Assembly: GCA_937967345.1 (NCBI GenBank)
Contig: CALBTN010000211.1
Coordinates: 1-7,701 of the forward strand
DNA: 7,701 nucleotides
Direction of reading: 5' to 3'
Source: an uncultured Rubrivivax sp.
GTDB lineage: Bacteria; Pseudomonadota; Gammaproteobacteria; Burkholderiales; Burkholderiaceae_C
Shown piece by piece: positions 1 to 5,492 of the stretch. Below the pieces are notes generated by a model. The model did no database searches. It worked only from the letters and a program-made list of their open reading frames with translations, and was not told the DNA's origin. Position 1 is the first letter of the stretch; the number at the start of each line of letters is the position of its first letter. Both the position numbers and the translations under genes were made by a program.

Positions 1-537
1 GATGCTCTCCCAGTCAAGAATACGCGCTTCCACGCGACCGCCACCCAGAGTTCGATTGTCACCGCTTGTCTGATCCTGCACCTCCTTCCAAGTGCGCGAG
101 CGGGGCTTATTAGAGGTTTCAGCATCTGGCAAGGTATTGCGATGCCATTCATAATTCTTCGTCCAGCTTTCGCCGATTTGCAGCGGAAAGCGAAACGTGG
201 GGAGATAGGGAGAATATTTAATCAAGCGGTTTCTGTTGTCTCGCGCTTCAAGAGGATTCCATTGTCGATCAAACACTTGTGACTTCGCCAGTGCTGCATC
301 GCCGTTCAGTGTGATAATGCTATGAATCTCTGTGTCATTCAGTTTCTCGATCTCAAACTTGATCCGAAACTTTTGACCGTTCTGGTGGCCGGCATAGGTC
401 CAGTTCTCTCCGATGGCGACGATGGGCTTTTCGACAACTCGCGGCAGTTCCGCCGCAGTGCAGACGGCAGAGATCAGAGCAGTGAACGCGACGAGCGCCC
501 TCAAGGAGTCGTGTCGCGAAGTGGCAAGGATGGTCAT
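1..537 (-). CDS. Secreted protein of unknown function, N-terminal part (runs off the left edge)
   Basis: This reading frame starts at an ATG (537-535) and stays open for 179 codons to the window edge, so its C-terminus is missing. A GGGAG ribosome binding site lies 6 nt upstream of the ATG (plus coordinates 544-548), which supports this start. Residues 1-29 look like a Sec signal peptide: charged start, hydrophobic core at about 12-25, and a likely cleavage site after TAA at 27-29; Val before Cys26 argues against a lipobox. The mature part is polar and rich in aromatic residues, and has two similar short motifs, IGENW (42-46) and IGESW (121-125). This resembles the beta-rich periplasmic proteins of the DUF3108/TapB type, where a Gly-x-x-Trp motif opens a strand, but the match is impressionistic. 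Base composition is clearly less GC-rich than the rest of the window, and codons ending in A/T are common, which suggests a separate origin. No function can be assigned. Confidence 0.8.
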   Translation of the reverse strand, partial: MTILATSRHDSLRALVAFTALISAVCTAAELPRVVEKPIVAIGENWTYAGHQNGQKFRIKFEIEKLNDTEIHSIITLNGDAALAKSQVFDRQWNPLEARDNRNRLIKYSPYLPTFRFPLQIGESWTKNYEWHRNTLPDAETSNKPRSRTWKEVQDQTSGDNRTLGGGRVEARILDWESI

Positions 538-769
538 GAACAACTCCCGTTGCTTGCCTCCGCTACCCCGTCGGTGGAAATCGTGCTGTCTGGAAACGAA
601 GTAGGTCGCGTTCCATGAATGGGTTTGCGGATCAGTCGACAGGATGCAACACATTCGACGGATCGGCAATTGCGAGATGGCGCTGCCGAGCAGATTGCCC
701 TGCGCGCATCCCCAATGTGAAGGAGAGGGTCGCTTTCAGGTAATCGACGCGCGCTGCTCGTTGGTGCGA
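538..769. other. Intergenic stretch between the secreted-protein gene and the ROK remnant
   Basis: Apart from the ribosome binding site of the leftward gene, I see no coding region, RNA gene or clear repeat in these 232 bases. The leftward gene's promoter should lie here, but I found no convincing -35/-10 pair. Composition rises from mixed to GC-rich across it, so it also holds the compositional boundary. Confidence 0.5.
544..548 (-). promoter_or_regulatory. Ribosome binding site of the left-edge secreted protein
   Basis: The minus strand reads GGGAG here, 6 nt before the ATG at 537. It decides the start of the gene that runs off the left edge. Confidence 0.6.
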
Positions 770-1111
770 TCAGGCCTCGCGCCACAGCCACGCCGCGCCG
801 CGCACGCCCGAGGCGTCGCCGTGGCGGCTGGCGACCAGCCGCGTGCGCAGGCTGTCCGCGCAAACGCCCGCGAACACCCAGCGGGCCCACAGCCGCGGCA
901 CCTGTTCGTAGAGCGAATCGATCTGCGACAGGCCGCCGGCCAGCACGATCACGTCCGGGTCGAGCAGGTTGATCACGCTGGCCAGCGCGCGCGCCAGCCG
1001 CGTGGCGTAGCGCTGCAGCGTGGCCTGGCAGGCCGCGTCGCCGCTGGACGCCGCAGCGGCGATCTGCGCGGCCGTCAGCGCATCGCCGCCGAAGTGCCGG
1101 TGCTCGCGTGC
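770..1111 (-). pseudogene. ROK-family sugar kinase (fructokinase-like), 3' remnant
   Basis: The frame ending at TGA 772-770 is open for 113 codons up to an in-frame TAG at 1114-1112. It matches the C-terminal third of ROK (repressor, ORF, kinase) sugar kinases, which phosphorylate hexoses such as fructose or glucose with ATP. The diagnostic piece is the run VINLLDPDVIVLAGGLS, typical of the ROK C-terminal half; before it comes an Ala-rich helix region (ALTAAQIAAAASSGDAA) and after it an ending in GAAWLWREA, as in intact family members. A complete ROK kinase has about 300 residues, with an N-terminal ATP-binding DxGGT motif and a zinc-binding CxCGxxGC motif; neither is present on either strand nearby. 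No start codon with a ribosome binding site fits, except an internal GTG at 976 that would give only 68 residues. The similarity ends abruptly near 1111, so I read it as a deletion or recombination remnant rather than a working gene. Confidence 0.75.
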
Positions 1112-1231
1112 CTACCCGGGGGTGAATACGTACCTTCGCCACCGCGCGCCGGCCGGCCGGCACAATCGCGGCGCAGCTTCGACGATGGCACCGCTCATGT
1201 CCGCAACCCTCGGGCGCCGGCCCGCAGCGCG
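1112..1231. other. Short intergenic stretch upstream of the kinase-like gene, with promoter-like motif
   Basis: This 120-bp stretch separates the broken end of the ROK remnant from the plus-strand kinase gene. It holds a CACAAT hexamer at 1161-1166 that could be a -10 element, but no good -35 at the expected distance. An ATG at 1185 opens a 16-codon frame that ends in TGA 1233-1235, overlapping the kinase ATG at 1232 (ATGA). It has no visible ribosome binding site and may be chance. Confidence 0.35.
1161..1166 (+). promoter_or_regulatory. Possible -10 element (CACAAT) upstream of the kinase-like gene
   Basis: CACAAT followed by CGCG lies 65 nt before the kinase ATG. It has four of six matches to TATAAT and is the same motif seen at 1881 and 1933, but no clear -35 is visible. 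Confidence 0.3.
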
Positions 1232-1888
1232 ATGAAGGCCTTCGACCGCGCCACACTGGCCGCGGCCGAGCGCCATCTGCTGCGCGACGGGCGCTTTGCC
1301 AACGCCCGCGTCGAGCGCGTGCGCGTGGCCGGCGTCGACTGGATCTTCAAGGACTTCGCCAGCCGCAGCTTCGTCGTGCGCCACACCGTCGGGCGCTTCC
1401 TGCTCGGCCGCGAGGTGCGTGCGCTGCGCCGGCTGGACGGCATCGCCGGTGTCCCGGGCCAGGCGTTTCGGGTCGACGCGCTGGCGATGGCCGCGCACTT
1501 CGTGCCCGGGCGCGCGCTGGCCGACACGCCTGACGGCCCGTTCAGCACCGAGTTCCTGCTGGCGCTGGAAGCCTTGCTGCGCAAGGTGCATGCGCGCGGT
1601 ATCGTGCACATGGACACCCGCGGCGGCGGCAACCTGCTGATCAGCCCCGGCGGCGCGCCCGGCATCATCGACTTCCAGGCGGCGCTGTCCACGCGCTGGC
1701 TGCCGCGGGCGCTGCGCGAATGGCTCGAAGGCATGGACCTCAGCGGCGTGTACAAGAAGTGGCGCCGCTGGCAGCCCGACACGCTGGGTCCCGAGCGCGC
1801 GGCCCGGCTCGAACGGCAGAACCGCTGGCGCCGCTGGTGGCTGCTGCGCGGCTACTTCGGACTGCGCAAGACGCGCAAGCCACAATAG
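1232..1888 (+). CDS. Small RIO/Kdo-kinase-like serine/threonine protein kinase family protein
   Basis: This gene encodes 218 residues with the core of a minimal protein-kinase-like fold. An invariant-type Lys sits in WIFKDF (K40), a helix-C-type Glu in GREVRAL (E61), the catalytic loop is HMDTRGGGN (H126, D128, N134), and the metal-binding Asp is in IIDFQ (D147). No clear Gly-rich loop is visible at the N-terminus, as in other small bacterial kinases of the RIO and lipopolysaccharide-kinase (KdkA/WaaP) superfamily. The spacing from D128 to N134 is one residue longer than the canonical HxDxxxxN loop. The C-terminal 45 residues are very basic and Trp-rich (KKWRRW, NRWRRWW), which may hold the protein at the membrane or on an acidic partner. 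Substrate is unknown: protein, sugar or lipid A core. The frame is open far upstream, but that part is antisense to the ROK remnant; ATG 1232 is the first sensible start. It is followed after 56 bp by the methyltransferase gene on the same strand. Confidence 0.8.
   Translation: MKAFDRATLAAAERHLLRDGRFANARVERVRVAGVDWIFKDFASRSFVVRHTVGRFLLGREVRALRRLDGIAGVPGQAFRVDALAMAAHFVPGRALADTPDGPFSTEFLLALEALLRKVHARGIVHMDTRGGGNLLISPGGAPGIIDFQAALSTRWLPRALREWLEGMDLSGVYKKWRRWQPDTLGPERAARLERQNRWRRWWLLRGYFGLRKTRKPQ
1881..1886 (+). promoter_or_regulatory. Possible -10 element (CACAAT) overlapping the kinase stop codon
   Basis: The hexamer ends at the T of the kinase TAG stop (1886-1888) and is followed by AGCG. It could serve the downstream methyltransferase gene with a ~50-nt leader. 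The region 17-19 nt upstream holds only a poor -35 (TTCGGA at 1856-1861). Confidence 0.25.
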
Positions 1889-1932
1889 CGGCCCACTGCA
1901 GCGCCACGCCACCGTACGACCCCACAGCGCCA

Positions 1933-1938
1933 CACAAT
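1933..1938 (+). promoter_or_regulatory. Possible -10 element (CACAAT) directly before the methyltransferase ATG
   Basis: CACAATAGCGCC runs straight into the ATG at 1945, leaving 6 nt between hexamer and start codon. If the hexamer is a -10 element, the transcript would begin at or next to the ATG and be leaderless. No Shine-Dalgarno sequence is visible before this ATG, which agrees with that reading. The -35 region is poor. Confidence 0.4.
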
Positions 1939-1944
1939 AGCGCC

Positions 1945-2529
1945 ATGAAACCCACCTCGGACGGCCTGTTCCAGCATTCCGGCTTGCGCAGCGTGCTGGT
2001 CAAGCTGCGGCTGCCGCTGTTCATCGTGGTGCTGGTGCTGCTGGCGCCGTTCGTCAAGCGCGAATGGCTGCTCGCCGGCTTCGTGGTGTCGATGGTGGGC
2101 GAGTTCATCCAGCTGTGGTGCTTCGCCTCGCTCGACAAGAACGCCACGCTGACCATCCGCGGGCCCTACACCATGGTGCGCAACCCGATGTACCTGGGGC
2201 GCTTCTTCATCCCGCTGGGCTTTCTGATGCTGCTCGACCAATGGTGGCTGCTGCTGGCTTACACGGTGATCTACTGGCTGTACATGGACGCGCGGGTGCA
2301 GCGCGAGGAAGCGCACCTGAAGCCGATCTTCGGCGCGCCCTACGAAACCTACTGCGCGCAGGTGCGCCGCTTCGTGCCCGGCTGGCCGCTGGCCGGCACC
2401 ACCGTGGCCTACTGGAACTCAGGCCTGTTCAAGCAGAACAATGCCGGGCGCAACCTGCTGGCCACGCTGGCCGCCTGGGCGCTGATGGCGTCCTGGACGA
2501 TCTGGGGCGTGCCGGCGCTGCCCCACTGA
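1945..2529 (+). CDS. Isoprenylcysteine carboxyl methyltransferase (ICMT/PEMT) family membrane protein
   Basis: The 194-residue product is an integral membrane protein with hydrophobic segments at about 23-36, 42-60, 88-112 and 170-188. It carries the conserved block of the ICMT/PEMT methyltransferase superfamily: RGPY (72-75), VRNPMYLG (78-85), a Glu pair (EE, 121-122), then FGAPYETYCAQVRRFVP (129-145). In this family these elements bind S-adenosylmethionine at the membrane face and methylate a small or lipidic acceptor. Bacterial members are not tied to one substrate, so the acceptor cannot be named. Length is typical. The start at ATG 1945 is chosen because it precedes the first transmembrane segment and follows the kinase by 56 bp; the longer frame upstream overlaps the kinase. 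There is no visible ribosome binding site, and a CACAAT hexamer sits 6 nt before the ATG. The next gene begins 15 bp after the stop, so co-transcription is likely. Confidence 0.85.
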   Translation: MKPTSDGLFQHSGLRSVLVKLRLPLFIVVLVLLAPFVKREWLLAGFVVSMVGEFIQLWCFASLDKNATLTIRGPYTMVRNPMYLGRFFIPLGFLMLLDQWWLLLAYTVIYWLYMDARVQREEAHLKPIFGAPYETYCAQVRRFVPGWPLAGTTVAYWNSGLFKQNNAGRNLLATLAAWALMASWTIWGVPALPH

Positions 2530-2544
2530 AAGCGACCACCCCCA

Positions 2545-2850
2545 ATGAGCGACACCCACGACAGCGGCGACACCGGCGCCGGCGCCGGCACCGGCGCCGC
2601 CGCGGCCGCGGCCGACCCGCGCCCCGCGCTGCCCGACCGCCTGAGCGTCAACCCGCGCAGCCCCTACCACGTGGCCGCGGTGTTCGAGCACGACATCGGC
2701 ATCCGCCTGAACGGCAAGGAGCGCTTCGATGTCGAGGAGTACTGCCTCAGCGAAGCCTGGGTGCGCGTGCCGCATCCGCGGGCGCGCGATCGTCGCGGCC
2801 AGCCGCTGCTGGTCATGCTGAAGGGCAAGGTCGAAGCGTTCTACCGCTGA
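2545..2850 (+). CDS. DUF3297 family protein
   Basis: This 101-residue protein matches the DUF3297 family: the segments LPDRLSVNPRSPYH (29-42), GIRLNGKERFDVEEYCLSE (52-70), WVRV (72-75) and the ending LKGKVEAFYR (92-101) follow the usual order. Members are small soluble proteins of unknown function found widely in proteobacteria. The first ~27 residues are not part of the conserved domain: they are Gly/Ala/Thr low complexity (GAGAGTGAAAAAAA) encoded by a GGCGCC/GGCACC hexamer run. Family members usually begin close to the LPDRLSV motif, so this head is probably a lineage-specific extension. The ATG at 2545 is the only Met in frame before the domain. The gene sits 15 bp after the methyltransferase and 44 bp before the acyltransferase, which suggests an operon. 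I cannot assign a role. Confidence 0.85.
   Translation: MSDTHDSGDTGAGAGTGAAAAAADPRPALPDRLSVNPRSPYHVAAVFEHDIGIRLNGKERFDVEEYCLSEAWVRVPHPRARDRRGQPLLVMLKGKVEAFYR
2575..2598 (+). repeat. GGCGCC/GGCACC hexamer run at the head of the DUF3297 gene
   Basis: Four hexamers stand in tandem: GGCGCC, GGCGCC, GGCACC, GGCGCC. Two GCCGCG units follow, the first starting at 2599. The run encodes the Gly/Ala/Thr-rich N-terminus in frame, so gain or loss of a unit would change protein length by two residues without a frameshift. Confidence 0.7.
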
Positions 2851-2894
2851 CGCACCCGCCGCCGCACCACGACCAAGCCACAAGGGCCAAGCCG

Positions 2895-4394
2895 ATGAGC
2901 CGCAACCGATTGAACCCGCTGGACGCCGCCTGGGTGATGACCGAGACGCGCGCCACGCCGAACCATGTCGGCGCGTTGCTGACCTTCACGCTGCCCGACG
3001 ATGCGCCGCGCGACTACCTGCGCAGCATGATGCATGAGTTCCGCCGCGATGTCGGCTTCACCGCGCCATGGAACCGGCGGCTGAAATCGGCCTTCAACCT
3101 GAACCCGCTGGCCGAGTGGATCGAGGACGACGACATCGACCTCGAGTACCACGTGCGCCACGCCGCGCTGCCCTGGCCGGGCGGCGAGCGCGAGCTCGGC
3201 GAGCTGGTCGGCCGGCTGCAAAGCACGCCGATCGACCTGAGCCGCCCGCCGTGGGAGTGCACGATCATCGAAGGTCTGGAAGGCGGACGCTTCGCGATGT
3301 TCGTCAAGATGCACCACTCGCTGATCGACGGCATCAGCGGCATGCGGCTGCTGCAGCAGGCGATGTCGCCCGACGCCGCCAAGAGCCTGAAGCTGCCGCC
3401 GTTCTGGTCGGCCGGGCCGGCCCCGGCGCCCAAGCGCCGCCAGCCGCCAGCGGCCGAGCCGACCATGGCCAACGTGATGAGCGGCGCGGTACAGGCGCTG
3501 CGCAGCCAGTTGCGCTCGGCGCCGCAGCTGCTGGGCGCCTTCGGCAAGATGCTCAAGCGCGTGGGCGACGACGAAGACGGCATGGCGCTGCCTTTCGATG
3601 CGCCGCTGTCGGTGCTGAACGGGCGCGTGCGCGAGAAGCGGCGCTTCGCCACCCAGCGCATCGCGCTGCAGCGCATGCGCACGCTGGCCGAAGCGGCCGG
3701 CTGCACGCTCAACGACGTGGTGCTGGCGATCTGCGGCGGCTCGCTGCGCCACTTCCTGCTCGAACGCGACTGCCTGCCGGGCAAGTCGCTGACCGCCGGC
3801 ATCCCGATGTCGGTGCGGCCCAAGGACGACCAGGGCAGCGGCAACGCGATCAGCTTCATCGTCGCCACGCTGGGCACCGACATCGACGATGCGGCCGAGC
3901 GGCTGCAGGCGATCCGCGACTCGGTGCGCCATGCCAAGGCGCATGTGCAGACCCTGCCGCGCCAGGCGATGATGCAGTACACCGTGCTGCTGATGGCGCC
4001 AACCATCGTCACGCTGCTCGGCGGCATCGGCGGGCGCACGCGGCCGATGTTCAACATCACCATCTCCAACGTGCCCGGCCCCGACAAGACGCTGTACTTC
4101 CGCGGCGCGCGGCTCGAGGCGATCTACCCGGCGTCCATCGTCACCCACGGCCAGGCGCTGAACATCACCTGCCAGAGCTACGCCGGCAGCATGGACTTCG
4201 GCTTCACCGGCTGCCATGCCTCGGTGCCCAGCCTGCAAAAGCTCGCGGTGTATGCGGCCGAGGCGCTGGACGAGCTGGAGGCGGCGGTGCTGGCCAAGCC
4301 GGCGCCCAAGGCGGCGCCCAAGCCGGCGCCCAAGGCGGTGGCGGACCAGCCCAGGCCGAAGCCCAAGGCCAGGCGCCGCGCCGCGCCGGCCTGA
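2895..4394 (+). CDS. WS/DGAT-type acyltransferase (wax ester synthase / diacylglycerol O-acyltransferase)
   Basis: The 499-residue product is a bifunctional wax ester synthase/acyl-CoA:diacylglycerol acyltransferase. These enzymes transfer acyl groups from acyl-CoA to fatty alcohols or diacylglycerol at the inner face of the cytoplasmic membrane and start neutral-lipid inclusions. The catalytic HHxxxDG motif is intact as MHHSLIDG (H140, H141, D145, G146). Other family marks are the N-terminal LNPLDAAWV (6-14), RPPW (117-120), NDVVLAICGG (273-282), the SVRP turn (306-309) and SNVPGP (391-396). The core ends at about 465, a normal length for the family. The last ~32 residues form a Lys/Pro/Ala tail (KPAP/KAAP repeats, then KPKARRRAAPA) that resembles histone-H1-like tails and is not part of the enzyme. 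ATG 2895 matches the usual family start; the frame is open well upstream, but that part overlaps the preceding genes. A weak purine-rich AAGGGC lies 7 nt before it. Confidence 0.93.
   Translation: MSRNRLNPLDAAWVMTETRATPNHVGALLTFTLPDDAPRDYLRSMMHEFRRDVGFTAPWNRRLKSAFNLNPLAEWIEDDDIDLEYHVRHAALPWPGGERELGELVGRLQSTPIDLSRPPWECTIIEGLEGGRFAMFVKMHHSLIDGISGMRLLQQAMSPDAAKSLKLPPFWSAGPAPAPKRRQPPAAEPTMANVMSGAVQALRSQLRSAPQLLGAFGKMLKRVGDDEDGMALPFDAPLSVLNGRVREKRRFATQRIALQRMRTLAEAAGCTLNDVVLAICGGSLRHFLLERDCLPGKSLTAGIPMSVRPKDDQGSGNAISFIVATLGTDIDDAAERLQAIRDSVRHAKAHVQTLPRQAMMQYTVLLMAPTIVTLLGGIGGRTRPMFNITISNVPGPDKTLYFRGARLEAIYPASIVTHGQALNITCQSYAGSMDFGFTGCHASVPSLQKLAVYAAEALDELEAAVLAKPAPKAAPKPAPKAVADQPRPKPKARRRAAPA
4296..4343 (+). 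repeat. Four tandem 12-bp units in the 3' end of the acyltransferase gene
   Basis: The units AAGCCGGCGCCC and AAGGCGGCGCCC alternate four times, the last diverged to AAGGCGGTGGCG. They encode KPAP, KAAP, KPAP and KAVA. Being a multiple of three, copy-number change would lengthen or shorten the basic tail without a frameshift. Confidence 0.85.
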
Positions 4395-4417
4395 GGGCGA
4401 CGCGCCGGTCGATCAGT

Positions 4418-4438
4418 CAGCCGCGCTCACTGCGGCTG
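4418..4438. terminator. Stem-loop between convergent genes, possible bidirectional terminator
   Basis: CAGCCGC (4418-4424) and GCGGCTG (4432-4438) form a perfect 7-bp stem with a 7-nt loop. It lies 23 bp after the acyltransferase stop and spans the stop codon of the convergent Bug gene (4429-4427). No T run follows on either strand, so it is not a textbook intrinsic terminator; it may slow polymerase or protect 3' ends. Confidence 0.4.
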
Positions 4439-5410
4439 CAGGTTGATCTTCTTGGCCAGCGCGCGGTAGTGCGCGGTCTCGGCCTCGAAGAACTTGGCCG
4501 CTTCGGCCAGCGTCATCGGCGCCGCGGCAAGCTGCGTCTGCGCCGCGAGTTGCGCCTTCACGCCGGGGTCCTGCAGCACCTTGCCGATCGCGTCATGCAG
4601 CCGCTGCACGGTCGGCTGCGGCGTGTTCTTCGGCACCATGAACCCCGTCCAGATCTTGTACGAGAAGTTCTTCAGCGACTGGCCTTCGCTGGCGGTGGGC
4701 ACGCCCTTCAACAGCTCCGAGCGCTGTGCGCCGAGCTGGCCGATCACCTTGAGCTTGCCCTGCTCGGCCAATGCGCCCATCGCGGCGCTGTAGGCCAGCA
4801 CCGCGAAGTCGACCTGGCCGCCGCCCAGGTCCTGCATCAGCGGCGCGTTGCCCTTGTACGGCACGTGCTGCAGCTTGATGCCGGTGGCGTGCTGCACGTC
4901 CTCCAGGATGAAGTGGTACAGCGAGCCCACGCCCACGCTGCCGTAGGTCAGCGGCTGGGCGGACGACTTGCGCGCCAGCGCGATCAGCTCGTCGACGCTC
5001 TTGACGCCGAGGTTGGCGCGGGTGACGAACACGATCACCGCTTCGGCCACCGGATGCACCAGCCGGAAGTCCTCGGCCCTGACCTTGACCGCGGCGTTGG
5101 CCAGCGGCGCCAGGATCACCTCGTTGGGCGTGCCCTGGAAGATGTAGTAGCCGTCGGCCGGCGCGCTGAGCACCTTCTGCGCCGCCAGCGCGCCGCTGAC
5201 GCCGCCGAGGTTGTCGACGATCACCTGCTGCCCCAACTCCTTGCCCAGCGGCGTGTTCATGATGCGCGCGATCGCGTCCGACGGGCCGCCCGCCGGGTAC
5301 GGCACCATCAGGTTCACGACCCTGCTCGGGTAGGCCTGCGACCAGGCGGCGCTGACGCCCAAGGCGAGGCAAGCGGTGACGACGGCACGGCGGGTGGTGG
5401 CGAACTTCAA
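4427..5410 (-). CDS. Bug/TctC-family tripartite tricarboxylate transporter substrate-binding protein
   Basis: The product is a 327-residue periplasmic receptor of the Bug (Bordetella uptake gene)/TctC family. These proteins bind small carboxylates and hand them to a TctA/TctB membrane transporter or act as sensors. Residues 1-26 are an export signal with Arg-Arg at 7-8, a hydrophobic core, and cleavage after WSQA before YPSR; it could use Sec or possibly Tat. Family features follow: VPYPAGGPSDAIAR (36-49, the carboxylate-binding loop), LTYGSVGVGSLYHF (154-167) and HVPYKG (182-187). Length is typical. The best start is TTG at 5410-5408: GGAG lies 6 nt upstream (5417-5420), and it gives the usual short MKF-type signal, whereas the in-frame ATG at 5500 would add 30 residues that belong to the promoter region. 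No tctA or tctB is in the window, so this is an orphan receptor; orphans are very common in Burkholderiales. The ligand cannot be told from sequence. Confidence 0.92.
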   Translation of the reverse strand: MKFATTRRAVVTACLALGVSAAWSQAYPSRVVNLMVPYPAGGPSDAIARIMNTPLGKELGQQVIVDNLGGVSGALAAQKVLSAPADGYYIFQGTPNEVILAPLANAAVKVRAEDFRLVHPVAEAVIVFVTRANLGVKSVDELIALARKSSAQPLTYGSVGVGSLYHFILEDVQHATGIKLQHVPYKGNAPLMQDLGGGQVDFAVLAYSAAMGALAEQGKLKVIGQLGAQRSELLKGVPTASEGQSLKNFSYKIWTGFMVPKNTPQPTVQRLHDAIGKVLQDPGVKAQLAAQTQLAAAPMTLAEAAKFFEAETAHYRALAKKINLQPQ

Positions 5411-5416
5411 GGGCGG

Positions 5417-5420
5417 CTCC
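5417..5420 (-). promoter_or_regulatory. Ribosome binding site that fixes the TTG start of the Bug gene
   Basis: The minus strand reads GGAG 6 nt before the TTG at 5410. No comparable site precedes the in-frame ATG at 5500. Confidence 0.6.
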
Positions 5421-5447
5421 GCGATCGAGTGGCGATGGGTGCTGCGC

Positions 5448-5477
5448 ACTGTAGGCGCCGGCTCGTGCCGTGTCCAA
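5448..5477 (-). promoter_or_regulatory. Candidate sigma70-type promoter of the Bug gene
   Basis: On the minus strand TTGGAC (5477-5472) and TACAGT (5453-5448) are separated by 18 nt. The -10 has four of six consensus bases and the -35 three of six. A transcript starting just downstream would have a leader of roughly 30 nt to the TTG at 5410. Confidence 0.45.
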
Positions 5478-5492
5478 TGCATTGCGAGCCGG
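5458..5492. promoter_or_regulatory. Inverted repeat CCGGCTCG-N19-CGAGCCGG across the Bug promoter, possible operator
   Basis: The arms at 5458-5465 and 5485-5492 are perfectly complementary (8 bp). They flank the candidate -35, and the central spacer includes the 10-bp palindrome CAATGCATTG (5475-5484). The position suits a dimeric regulator that would block or recruit RNA polymerase. No regulator can be named; this is inference from symmetry alone. Confidence 0.4.

Noticed and set aside
459..466. Lipobox in the left-edge secreted protein
   Set aside because: Cys26 is preceded by Val, which does not fit the required small residue at -1; a signal peptidase I site fits better.
644..1231. N-terminal extension of the kinase frame
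   Set aside because: This part is antisense to the ROK remnant and shows no domain; kinase homology begins after ATG 1232.
2573..2616. CRISPR-like or other functional repeat array
   Set aside because: The GGCGCC units are in-frame coding low complexity with no spacers.
2064..2894. N-terminal extension of the acyltransferase frame
   Set aside because: It overlaps the ICMT and DUF3297 genes in another frame and its translation is low-complexity; ATG 2895 matches the family start.
2841..4238. Long minus-strand frame antisense to the acyltransferase
   Set aside because: His/Arg/Ala/Gln-rich translation with no domain; the plus-strand frame carries all WS/DGAT motifs.
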